Below, one piece after another: positions 26,041 to 33,176 of a DNA stretch of 35,621 nucleotides. The position numbers and the translations under genes are program-made. Source of the stretch: JAYOFM01 sp038117225 (GTDB lineage: Bacteria > Pseudomonadota > Alphaproteobacteria > Rhodospirillales > Casp-alpha2); NCBI GenBank assembly GCA_038117225.1, contig JAYOFM010000020.1:1-35621 (forward strand). The letters are read 5' to 3'. How positions within the stretch are numbered: the stretch's first letter is position 1; each line of letters starts with the position of its first letter. The notes below the pieces were generated by a model. That model was not told where the DNA came from and did no database searches. It worked only from the letters and a program-made list of their open reading frames with translations.

Positions 26041-27005
26041 TCAGGCGGACAAGCCGGCGGCGAGATTGTCCAGCCAGTCTGCGACAACGCGAATGCGGAC
26101 GAGGTCGCGCAGGTCTGGATGCACCATCAGCCACAATTCGCGCGACATCTGCGACGGCGGACTGTCGACACGGGCGAGGCCGGGTTCGTTGTCGCCAACC
26201 ACGACCGGCAACAACCCCTTGCCGAGCCCGGCCTTGATCCCCTGTAGCAAGGTCTCGGCATCGTGTGCCAGCGCCATCGGGGGACGGTCGCTATCAAGCC
26301 GCGCCAACTCCGCGGTCCACCGCGCCGGCGCCACGTCGGCCATCGCATCGACGTAACCGAGCCATGGCAACTGGTTCGGCTTGGCGCGGCGCGGCGCGTG
26401 GTCAGCTGTGGGCAGGTGGCCCAACCCCCCCCCCCCCCCCCGGGCCTAGCCGGGGCGCCGCCCCACGCGCCGGGGTGGGGCTGGGGGCGGCGGGGCGCGT
26501 CGGGGGGGTCGCACCGGGCCGCCCTGCCCCGCGCCACCGCGCGGGCTTCGCGGGTCGGCCGCGCCAGGCGCAGCGCGATGTCCGTTTCGCGGCGGGTCAG
26601 GCTGAGGTCGCGCGGCTCGGCGATCAGTTCGATACGCAGATCGGGATGGCTCTTCAGTAACCCCGGCAGTGCCGGCGCCAGCAACCGATTGGTGATGAGG
26701 GGCACACTGGTGACGCGCACCGTTCCCGCCGCCAGGGTATCGCGGCCCGAAACCGAGTCGGCCAGGCTCTGCATCGTCAGTTCAATCTGCTCGGCGCCGG
26801 CGATCACCGCGACGCCCGCGGCAGTCGCCGCGTAGGCGCCGGCCAGACGTTCGAACAAGCGAACACCCAGTCGACGCTCCGCCTTTTCGACCCGGCGGGC
26901 TGCCGTGGTTTCATTGACCTTGAGCAATCGCGCCGCGCCCGCCAGCGATCGGGCTCGTGCGACGGCGAGAATAAAGCGGAGGTCGTCCCAATTTTGATCC
27001 GGCAT
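26041..27005 (-). pseudogene. LysR-family regulator, frame broken at a C17 tract
   Basis: The N-terminal part (start ATG 27005) is a clear LysR winged helix: NWDDLRFILAVARARSL, AARLLKVNETTAARRVEKAE, then the effector domain (GTVRVTSVPLITNRLLAP, RRETDIALRLARPTREARAV). The C-terminal part (LPWLGYVDAM, MVHPDLRDLVRIRVVADWL) continues in another frame from about 26424. The break coincides with a run of 17 C at 26425-26441 and about 100 bases of extreme GC content whose translation is not LysR-like. A tract of 15 or 18 would join the frames. This may be a sequencing error, a decayed gene or a slipping tract. It lies upstream of, and on the same strand as, the molybdenum hydroxylase gene. Confidence 0.75.
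26425..26441. repeat. homopolymer tract of 17 C
   Basis: Seventeen consecutive C on the plus strand (G in the coding sense of LysR), followed by about 100 bases that are almost only G and C with several further G runs. No comparable run occurs elsewhere in the window. The LysR frame changes here. Confidence 0.9.
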
Positions 27006-27013
27006 TATTGCAG

Positions 27014-27048
27014 TTTGAAATGTCAAAAATACCTGTTCAATATATATT
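27014..27048 (+). promoter_or_regulatory. divergent LysR/YciI control region with a TTTGA-N4-TCAAA dyad
   Basis: The 96-base gap between the divergent LysR and YciI starts is AT-rich. It has a perfect dyad TTTGA-N4-TCAAA (27014-27027) and TATATT-like sequences at 27041-27048 that could be a -10 element for the YciI gene. LysR proteins commonly bind such dyads between themselves and a divergent target; the spacing here is shorter than an FNR box. Assignment is by position. Confidence 0.35.
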
Positions 27049-27101
27049 TTCGCGTTTCTACACTGCGCCCTCATTCATCAGGATCTGTGGAGGCGCGAAA
27101 C

Positions 27102-27398
27102 ATGTTGTTCGCCGTGATGTTCGAGGATGACGAGACCATGGCCCACATGCGACCACAGCACATGCCGGCTCATCTGGCGTTTCTGGAGGCCAATGCCGAG
27201 GCCATCCGTTCGGCGGGACCGTTGCGGGAGACCATTGCTGATATCCCCGCCGGTGGCCTATGGCTGGTCGAGGCGCCGGATGCCGCCGCCGTCACGGATT
27301 TCATCGAGGCCGATCCGTTCTGGCCGACGGGGTTGCGGAAAAGCGTGCGTGTTCTGGAATGGCGACGGGTGTTCGCCGAGGGCCAGAGACTGATCTGA
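27102..27398 (+). CDS. YciI family protein
   Basis: A 98-residue YciI-like protein with a dimeric alpha/beta-barrel (ferredoxin-like) fold. Recognisable parts are the first strand MLFAVMFEDDE, the RPQHMPAHLAFLEAN helix with a conserved His, RSAGPLRE, GGLWLVEAPDAAAVTDFIEADPF cut by turns, and the basic ending LRKSVRVLEWRRVF. Family members are small, of uncertain function, and sometimes act as dehydrochlorinase-like or muconolactone-type enzymes. The ATG at 27102 has GGAGG about 10 bases upstream. It is transcribed divergently from the LysR gene, its likely regulator, and converges on fghA with a 13-base gap. Confidence 0.85.
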   Translation: MLFAVMFEDDETMAHMRPQHMPAHLAFLEANAEAIRSAGPLRETIADIPAGGLWLVEAPDAAAVTDFIEADPFWPTGLRKSVRVLEWRRVFAEGQRLI

Positions 27399-27411
27399 CG
27401 CCGGCGCCGGT

Positions 27412-28260
27412 TCAGTCGTCGTTCAATGCCGCCGCGTGATGGCGTAGATGATCCTCGATGAAACTGGCGATGAAGAAGTAGGAATGGTCATAGCCGTCCT
27501 GCATGCGTAGTTCCACCGGCTGTCCAATATCCTTACACGCCGCCGCGAAGAGATCGGGGCGCAGGGCTTCCTCGAGATAGGGATCGGCGGCGCCCTGGTC
27601 GATGAGGATGGTGCCGTCGAAACGGGCACCGGATTTGACCAGATCGGTGGCGTCATAGGGTCGCCAGGCCTCCTTGTCCTCGCCAAGATAGCCAGCCATC
27701 GCCTTCTGACCCCACGGCACGCTGATCGGCGCGACGATGGGCGCCAACGCCGACAGGGAGCGATAGGTTCCAGGGTTTCTGAGCGCCATGATCAGTGCCC
27801 CGTGTCCGCCCATGGAATGGCCGGTGATGCCCTGGCGGTCCGCGCGGGCAGGGAAGTGCTTGAAGATCAACGCCGGCAGCTCGCCGGTGCAATAGCTGTA
27901 CATGCGGTAGTTGTTGGCCCACGGCTCTTGCGTCGCGTCGACGTAGAAACCGGCACCGGTGCCGAAATCGTAGTCGTCGTCTTCGCCCGGGAGGTTGAGG
28001 CCACGTGGACTGGTATCCGGCGCCACGATCACCATGCCGAGCTCCGAGGCAACGCGCTGCGCCCCCGCCTTGACGGTGAAGTTCTCCTCCGTACAGGTCA
28101 GGCCGGAGAGCCAGAACACCACAGGCCGGGGTTCCGTCTCCGCTTGCGGCGGCGAATAGACGGCGAAGCGCATGCGGCAACCGAGTTCCTGGCTGTCATG
28201 GGCGTAGACGCCCTGCGTGCCGCCGAACATGCGGTTGGTGGAAACGGTTTCAATGGTCAT
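27412..28260 (-). CDS. fghA: S-formylglutathione hydrolase
   Basis: Cytosolic esterase-D-type serine hydrolase releasing formate and glutathione from S-formylglutathione, the step after FrmA. The 282-residue protein has the conserved WLSGLTCTEENF segment, catalytic Ser149 in GHSMGGHGAL, an Asp in IDQGAADPYL and a His in YDHSYFFI. The ATG at 28260 is preceded by GGAGG and gives the normal family N-terminus and length; the frame runs 81 codons further upstream but the added sequence is not family-like. It lies about 12 kb from frmA on the same strand. The upstream gap is shared with the cytochrome c gene promoter. Confidence 0.94.
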   Translation of the reverse strand: MTIETVSTNRMFGGTQGVYAHDSQELGCRMRFAVYSPPQAETEPRPVVFWLSGLTCTEENFTVKAGAQRVASELGMVIVAPDTSPRGLNLPGEDDDYDFGTGAGFYVDATQEPWANNYRMYSYCTGELPALIFKHFPARADRQGITGHSMGGHGALIMALRNPGTYRSLSALAPIVAPISVPWGQKAMAGYLGEDKEAWRPYDATDLVKSGARFDGTILIDQGAADPYLEEALRPDLFAAACKDIGQPVELRMQDGYDHSYFFIASFIEDHLRHHAAALNDD

Positions 28261-28341
28261 GGTGGCCTCCGTGATAATCCCTGCGGCGACAACCGTCCTA
28301 CCCTTGGATGATGCAGAAGTCGAGGGGTGAACGCGGCGGCC

Positions 28342-28383
28342 TTGATGGGGATCAATGCGGACTTCATCATCGGCGCCTATCTT
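28342..28383 (+). promoter_or_regulatory. FNR/FixK-type box with a class II promoter layout
   Basis: TTGAT (28342-28346), four bases, ATCAA (28351-28355): a perfect FNR-family consensus. A TATCTT -10 element lies at 28378-28383. If transcription starts at 28390, the box is centred at -41.5 and the -10 sits at -12 to -7, exactly the class II FNR activation geometry. The cytochrome c start is 28 bases beyond that. This points to induction under low oxygen. The regulator gene itself is not in the window. Confidence 0.7.
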
Positions 28384-28417
28384 TCGTGGCGTACCGATGA
28401 TGCATTGGAGAATGAAC

Positions 28418-28924
28418 ATGAACGCCGGCACGACGACGCGGTGCGGGTCTTGGATTCTTATTGTCCTGGCCATGTGCGGCGCGGCGCCGCGCGCCGAGGC
28501 CATGGATCCGCACGCGCTCTATGAACAACGCTGCGTCCGCTGCCACGCGGCGCATGCCGGGACGTTCGTCCCGGAGGCTCTGGAACGCCGAGGCGATCAA
28601 ATTGTCGGCCGCAAAACCGGCCGGGACCTTCGGTCGTTCCTCGCCGATGGGCACGGAAAGCTGAAGCCGCCGGAGATCGACGTGATGGTCGATCACCTGG
28701 AATCAATTTTACGAAGCGGCGCATTGTTTCGTCGAAAGTGCCTGATCTGTCACGAACGTGCCGTCGTGGTCGCCCGGCGGTGGTTGATCGTGCGAGAGGG
28801 CAAATTAATCGGCCGCTATTCGGGCCGCGCCATGGACACCTTCCTGCAAAACCACGGACGCCTGGAGGGTGCCGAGATCGAGCTCATGTTGGGCGTCCTG
28901 ACCCGTCAACTGGCGACGAACTGA
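28418..28924 (+). CDS. periplasmic diheme c-type cytochrome with internal duplication
   Basis: A 168-residue secreted cytochrome. A signal peptide (hydrophobic residues 12-23, likely cleavage after AEA at 28) precedes two CxxCH haem-attachment sites: Cys39-Cys42-His43 and Cys108-Cys111-His112. The two halves align: CxxCH, a GR-x2-GR-x4-FL stretch, HG(K/R)L, and an EI-x2-M helix, offset by 67-69 residues. No Met stands at the place of the usual sixth haem ligand before the last helix; His79 and His146 do, so bis-His haems are suggested. The ATG at 28418 is chosen because GGAG lies 7 bases before it; one at 28412 is too close. An FNR-type box lies upstream. Confidence 0.85.
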   Translation: MNAGTTTRCGSWILIVLAMCGAAPRAEAMDPHALYEQRCVRCHAAHAGTFVPEALERRGDQIVGRKTGRDLRSFLADGHGKLKPPEIDVMVDHLESILRSGALFRRKCLICHERAVVVARRWLIVREGKLIGRYSGRAMDTFLQNHGRLEGAEIELMLGVLTRQLATN

Positions 28925-28946
28925 ACCGAATAACTGGTGTCACCCC

Positions 28947-29912
28947 TCACGCGCTCTTGCCTTCGGCGTGAAAGATATACCCGAGGAACGTCATCAGCAG
29001 TTGCGCGGCGAGAAAGGCGGTGGTGCCGTCGCGGTCGTAGTCGGGTGCCACCTCGACCAGATCGACGCCGACGACCTTGCCCTTCGCCGTCAGCCCCTGG
29101 AGAATTTCCAGGACCTCGTAAAACAGAAAACCGCCGTGGCTTGGCGTGCCGGTGCCGGGGGCGATGGACGGGTCGAAGCCGTCGATATCGATGGTGCAGT
29201 AGAATCGCGCGCCATCCGGAATGCGATCAAGCACCCCTTGCGTGCCGAGTTCGCGCACGTGGCGCACGGACAGGATGTCAGAGCCCGCGGCTCGCGCCGC
29301 CGCGTAATCGTCGCGGTTGGACGACGAAACGAAGCGGATGCCCAGTTGCGTCATGCCGCTGACGTGTTTCATTTCGGAGGCCCGCCGCAGCGGGTTGCCA
29401 TGGCCGTACAGGACCCCTTGGCGGCTATCGACGAAATCCAGATGCGCGTCGATGTGGATCAGGTGCACCGGTTCCTGATCGTCGTAGGCCCTGATGCAGG
29501 GGATATGCACCGAATGGTCGCCGCCCAGCACCACCGGCATGGCATCGGCGGCCAAAATTTTCCGTACGCCGTATTCGATGTTGGCGTGACTGCGGACGGT
29601 ATCGGTGTGAATCATGTCGGCGTCGCCGATGTCGACGATTCGCACCTGATCGACCGGCATGTACGTGACATCGTCCTCGAAGTCATAGGCGCCGCCATGC
29701 CCGAAGGAAAACAACGTCGAGGCCTCGCGAATGGCGCGCGGCCCGAAACGCGCGCCGGCCCGATACTGGGTGCCCATGTCGAAGGGGGCGCCCAGCACCG
29801 CCGCGTCGGCCTTGATGTCATCCCAATCCAGGCACACGGGCTGCTTGCCGAACGTGCAATGGCCGACAAACGGCAGGTTCAGGCGTCCGGTCTCGTAGCC
29901 GTGCTCCGCCAT
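28947..29912 (-). CDS. speB: agmatinase-like ureohydrolase
   Basis: Manganese ureohydrolase of 321 residues, predicted to split agmatine or another guanidino compound into an amine and urea. Metal-binding motifs are intact: GGDHS at 130-134, DAHLD at 155-159, and IDIDGFDPS with Asp242 and Asp244. The early GAPFDMGTQYRAGARFGPRAIRE block is typical of agmatinases and related guanidinobutyrases. The start has AAGGAG 6 bases upstream. It is the last gene of a same-strand run beginning with argD, which fits a role in arginine-derived nitrogen use; guanidinobutyrase or guanidinopropionase activity cannot be excluded. Confidence 0.87.
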   Translation of the reverse strand: MAEHGYETGRLNLPFVGHCTFGKQPVCLDWDDIKADAAVLGAPFDMGTQYRAGARFGPRAIREASTLFSFGHGGAYDFEDDVTYMPVDQVRIVDIGDADMIHTDTVRSHANIEYGVRKILAADAMPVVLGGDHSVHIPCIRAYDDQEPVHLIHIDAHLDFVDSRQGVLYGHGNPLRRASEMKHVSGMTQLGIRFVSSSNRDDYAAARAAGSDILSVRHVRELGTQGVLDRIPDGARFYCTIDIDGFDPSIAPGTGTPSHGGFLFYEVLEILQGLTAKGKVVGVDLVEVAPDYDRDGTTAFLAAQLLMTFLGYIFHAEGKSA

Positions 29913-29922
29913 TGCGAGCTCC

Positions 29923-30510
29923 TTATTTCAGAACGACCGCAAGATGCTTGCGAATGTTGTTTTCCATTTCCGTATTGAACGACCGCATCAGGTTATCAAT
30001 CAGGTCAAATCCGAGACGGTCGCGCTGATTGACCGTGGCGCTTTCGGCGATGGTCTGGGAGCGAATGGCGTTGGCCATGGCTTCCGCGGTGCGAAGATTC
30101 GGCACGCCGATAATTTCCAGCCGCGCCGTGACCTTGGCGTCATAGCGGTCCGATTGCTCGTCCGTGAAGGCGCCGCTCAATCCCTTCTTGCGTGGTAGCG
30201 CCGTTTCCGTCACGTCGGCGTCGATGATGATGAAACGCGCCGTTCCGGTGGCGCCGACCGCCGTCAGCCGATCGTTCGCCCAGGTATGCAGCGCCGTGCG
30301 CGGCGGTGTCGGTAACAGATGCCCGACGTGTGGCGCCCGCAGTGGTTCCCTGACGCCATCGATGATTTCCACCCGGGCGACGTTGAGTTGCAGCGGCGGC
30401 AGGTGCTGGAAGGTGATCTCAGGCAGCATGGGCTCAGGCACGGTGCCACAGGCGACGGTGGCCAGCGTCAACACGAGCGGAGCCAGCAGCGAGCGAAGGG
30501 AGCGGCGCAT
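29923..30510 (-). CDS. predicted lipoprotein of unknown function
   Basis: A 195-residue protein with an arginine-rich start (MRRSLRS), a hydrophobic core and a lipobox-like end at TVAC, so Cys21 is probably lipidated and the protein anchored in a membrane. The mature part has alternating strands and a helical C-terminus (TEMENNIRKHLAVVL). No family is recognised. The ATG at 30510 is chosen because AAGGA lies 11 bases upstream and the signal begins at once; an ATG at 30531 is also possible. It lies between hslO (67-base gap) and the ureohydrolase (10-base gap), suggesting co-transcription, without indicating function. Confidence 0.7.
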   Translation of the reverse strand: MRRSLRSLLAPLVLTLATVACGTVPEPMLPEITFQHLPPLQLNVARVEIIDGVREPLRAPHVGHLLPTPPRTALHTWANDRLTAVGATGTARFIIIDADVTETALPRKKGLSGAFTDEQSDRYDAKVTARLEIIGVPNLRTAEAMANAIRSQTIAESATVNQRDRLGFDLIDNLMRSFNTEMENNIRKHLAVVLK

Positions 30511-30577
30511 GATCGGAAGTGTCCTTGCCATTGGAATTGATGACCGGGGGTATTCTCTCACGCCGTGGCAGGCGCCA

Positions 30578-31480
30578 TCAAGCAGGCGTGGTGTCGCGGT
30601 ATAAATCATCAAGCGCCGCGATGTCGAAGGCGTAGTCGGCCTTGCAGAATTCGCAGACGACACGGACATGGCCATCATCTTCCACCATGTCGTCGATGGC
30701 ATCGCGGGGAAAGGACTTGAGCGTGCGCACCACCCGGTCTTCGGAACAGCGGCAGGCATGTTCCAATTGGCGCGGCGCGTAAAGCCTGACGTCGTCCGCG
30801 TGATAAAGCCGGTGCAGCAGAATTTCCGGCGTCACGGCGGCATCGAGCAGTTCCGCCGGCGTCGCGCTGGACATCAGAACCACGGCCTTGCGCCAGAAGT
30901 CGTCATCGACGTCGTCCGCCGGGCGGTCATCCGCCAGACGCTGCACCATCAGGGCCGCGGCGCGCCGGGTGTCGGCGACGATGATGATGGCGGTTTCAAG
31001 CTGCTCGGACTGTTGGAAATAAAGATGCGCGCAGTCGGCGAGGGTCGCGCCTGTGAGTTCGGTGATGCCTTGATAGCGTTCCGTGTCCGGCCCCTGGTCG
31101 ACGGTGAAGGCCATGTACCCGGCGCCCAGCAGGCGTTGCACGGCGCCGCCGGCGGTCGCGGCGCGCAACCCGTCCTCATCGACCTTGGCATAGGCGCGCA
31201 AGCCGCCGTCGGAGGTCAAGTCGGCGACGATGGTCCCGATCGGCCCATCGCCCTTGATCTGCAGCGAAAACACGCCGTCGTACTTCAGACCGCTCGCCAG
31301 CGCCGTGGTCAGCGCCAGCACCTCGCCGATCAGTTCCACCGCTTCCGGCGGGTAGTCATGGCCGGCGATGGCGTGGTCGATGACGGCCTCCATGCGCACC
31401 AGACGGCCGCGCACGCCGAGGCCCTCGATATGAAACGGCCGAACGTAGTCGCCAAATTGTTCTTGAGATGAGGCAGGCAT
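30578..31480 (-). CDS. hslO: redox-regulated chaperone Hsp33
   Basis: Cytosolic holdase activated by oxidation and unfolding. The 300-residue product has the Hsp33 core (FHIEGLGVRGRLVRM, LKYDGVFSLQIKGDGP) and the C-terminal zinc-switch cysteines Cys243 and Cys245 (C-x-C) and Cys276 and Cys279 (C-x2-C), all intact, so redox control should be functional. It starts four bases after the GNAT stop on the same strand and belongs to the argD-argF-GNAT-hslO run; argF-hslO neighbourhood is common in alphaproteobacteria. No separate promoter was recognised. Confidence 0.95.
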   Translation of the reverse strand: MPASSQEQFGDYVRPFHIEGLGVRGRLVRMEAVIDHAIAGHDYPPEAVELIGEVLALTTALASGLKYDGVFSLQIKGDGPIGTIVADLTSDGGLRAYAKVDEDGLRAATAGGAVQRLLGAGYMAFTVDQGPDTERYQGITELTGATLADCAHLYFQQSEQLETAIIIVADTRRAAALMVQRLADDRPADDVDDDFWRKAVVLMSSATPAELLDAAVTPEILLHRLYHADDVRLYAPRQLEHACRCSEDRVVRTLKSFPRDAIDDMVEDDGHVRVVCEFCKADYAFDIAALDDLYRDTTPA

Positions 31481-31484
31481 CGGC

Positions 31485-32267
31485 TCAGATCTTCAATAGA
31501 CTACGGTAGTGATAACCGTAGCGGGTGCGAAACCCCATGCGTTCATAGAGCCGGCGCGCGCCCGGATTGTCATCTTCCACCTGCAGATAAAATCCGCCGG
31601 CGCCGCGTCCGCGCCCCCAATCCACCATCGCCGCCATCACCGCCGTGCCGAGACCCTGGCCGCGATGGCCTTCGCGGGTCTGCATGCCGAAGACGCAGAC
31701 CAGGCCGTCGACGATCACGCCGATGCCGATGGCCAGAGGGTGACCGTCCCGCCGCAAGACCGGGAAAACGGCGGGATCGCGGAGCACGCGCAGCACGTCG
31801 GAGACGTCACGGCCGAAGCCGCTGACATAGACCGTATGCCAGTCGTCGATGGGTGCCGGCGCGAGCTCGACCTCGGTTCCGGATACCGGGGCGGCGTCGA
31901 TGGCGTCGATGGACGCAAGCTGGATATCCACCGGCGCCTCGATCTGGTAGCCGCGCGCCACCAGCGCGTCGTCGAGGCCGTCGGGCAGCGTCGCCGGCGT
32001 GATCTGGAACCGGGGCGGCCGGTCGCGCTCGCGGTAGAACGCCTCGGCGGCGTCGATATGATCTTCCACGGTGCCGGCGGGCGCGGCCCCTTGCGTGAAC
32101 ACGGAATTGACCCGGCGCGTCGGCGCCGCCGAGGTCCGCATCACCCAACCGCCGTGGGCCACCTGTTCGCTGGCCGGCCAGGCACGCGCCGCCAGGGCTT
32201 CCAGGCCGCGGATATGGTCAGGCGAAAGGTCGGTGGTCGCGTTGGCGGTCAGATCGACGAGGTTCAC
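31485..32267 (-). CDS. GNAT family N-acetyltransferase
   Basis: A 260-residue protein with a C-terminal GNAT domain: the acetyl-CoA loop TREGHRGQGLGTAV (residues 198-210) and the final DNPGARRLYERMGF motif (233-246). Residues 1-120 form a second, less conserved domain, as in two-domain acetyltransferases. The GTG at 32267 is chosen because it overlaps the argF stop (GTGA), which implies translational coupling; a longer frame to 32393 would overlap argF by over 100 bases. The substrate is unknown. Its place inside an arginine gene run makes an amino-acid or polyamine substrate conceivable but unproven. Confidence 0.85.
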   Translation of the reverse strand: MNLVDLTANATTDLSPDHIRGLEALAARAWPASEQVAHGGWVMRTSAAPTRRVNSVFTQGAAPAGTVEDHIDAAEAFYRERDRPPRFQITPATLPDGLDDALVARGYQIEAPVDIQLASIDAIDAAPVSGTEVELAPAPIDDWHTVYVSGFGRDVSDVLRVLRDPAVFPVLRRDGHPLAIGIGVIVDGLVCVFGMQTREGHRGQGLGTAVMAAMVDWGRGRGAGGFYLQVEDDNPGARRLYERMGFRTRYGYHYRSLLKI

Positions 32268-33175
32268 GCCAGGCACCAGGCGAGGATACCCTTCTGCGCG
32301 TGCAGGCGGTTCTCGGCCTCGTCCCAGATCACCGATTGCGGGCCGTCCATGACCTCGTCGGTGACCTCTTCGTTGCGGTGCGCCGGCAGGCAATGCATGA
32401 ACAGCGCATCATCCGCCGCCGCGGCCATGACGGCGGCGTCGACGCGGTAGGGCTCCAGCAACGCATAACGGCGCTCGGCATCCGTATCGCCCATCGATAC
32501 CCAGGAATCGGTGTTGACCAGGACGGCGCCATCGACCGCTTCCAACGGATCGCGGAAGATCGAGATATCGCCGCCGTTGGCCTTGGCCCATTGCATGACG
32601 TCCGAACGGGGGTCGAGCGCTTCCGGGCAACCGATGCGCAGCGCGAAGCCGAAACGGGTGGCGGCGTGAATCCAGCTCGCCGCCATGTTGTTGCCGTCAC
32701 CGACCCAGGCGATGGTGCGGCCCTCGATGGGGCCCCGGTGTTCCTCGAAGGTCATGATGTCGGCCATGATCTGGCACGGATGGGATTCATCCGTCAGGCC
32801 GTTGATGATCGGCACGCTGGCATAGGTTTCCAGATCATCCAGCTTGCCCGGATCGTCGGTGCGAATCATGATCGCGTCGGCATAGCGCGACAGCACCCGC
32901 GCAGTATCGGGAATGGTCTCGCCCCGGCCCAGGTGGCTTTCCTGCTCGCTCATCACCACCACCATGCCGCCCATCTGCTGCATGCCGACCTGGAACGAGG
33001 TGCGGGTGCGGGTCGACGGTTTCTCGAAGATCATCACCAATGTTTTGCCGGCCATGCGCGAGTCGGGCTTGCCGGCCCGGTGATCGCGCTTGATGGCGGC
33101 GGCGAGATCGAGGATGGCGCGCAGGGTCGCCCGGTCGTGGCGGTCGATATCGATGAAGTGCTTGCGATCGCTCAT
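32264..33175 (-). CDS. argF: ornithine carbamoyltransferase
   Basis: Forms citrulline from ornithine and carbamoyl phosphate in arginine synthesis. The 303-residue product has the carbamoyl-phosphate site STRTR at residues 54-58, the HPCQ motif, and the ornithine-binding HCLPAHR motif at 261-267. The ATG at 33175 lies one base after the argD stop; a frame 20 codons longer lies entirely within argD. The start MSDRKHFIDI is normal for alphaproteobacterial enzymes. Its stop overlaps the start of the GNAT gene. Confidence 0.95.
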   Translation of the reverse strand: MSDRKHFIDIDRHDRATLRAILDLAAAIKRDHRAGKPDSRMAGKTLVMIFEKPSTRTRTSFQVGMQQMGGMVVVMSEQESHLGRGETIPDTARVLSRYADAIMIRTDDPGKLDDLETYASVPIINGLTDESHPCQIMADIMTFEEHRGPIEGRTIAWVGDGNNMAASWIHAATRFGFALRIGCPEALDPRSDVMQWAKANGGDISIFRDPLEAVDGAVLVNTDSWVSMGDTDAERRYALLEPYRVDAAVMAAAADDALFMHCLPAHRNEEVTDEVMDGPQSVIWDEAENRLHAQKGILAWCLA

Positions 33176-33176
33176 G

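Noticed and set aside
27014..27027. TTTGA-N4-TCAAA as an FNR box
   Set aside because: FNR sites need TTGAT-N4-ATCAA; here the half-sites are two bases closer, so it was kept only as a generic dyad.
28968..29978. 336-codon plus-strand frame across the ureohydrolase gene
   Set aside because: It is antisense to a protein with all ureohydrolase metal motifs, and its own translation is low-complexity His/Asp/Arg-rich sequence.
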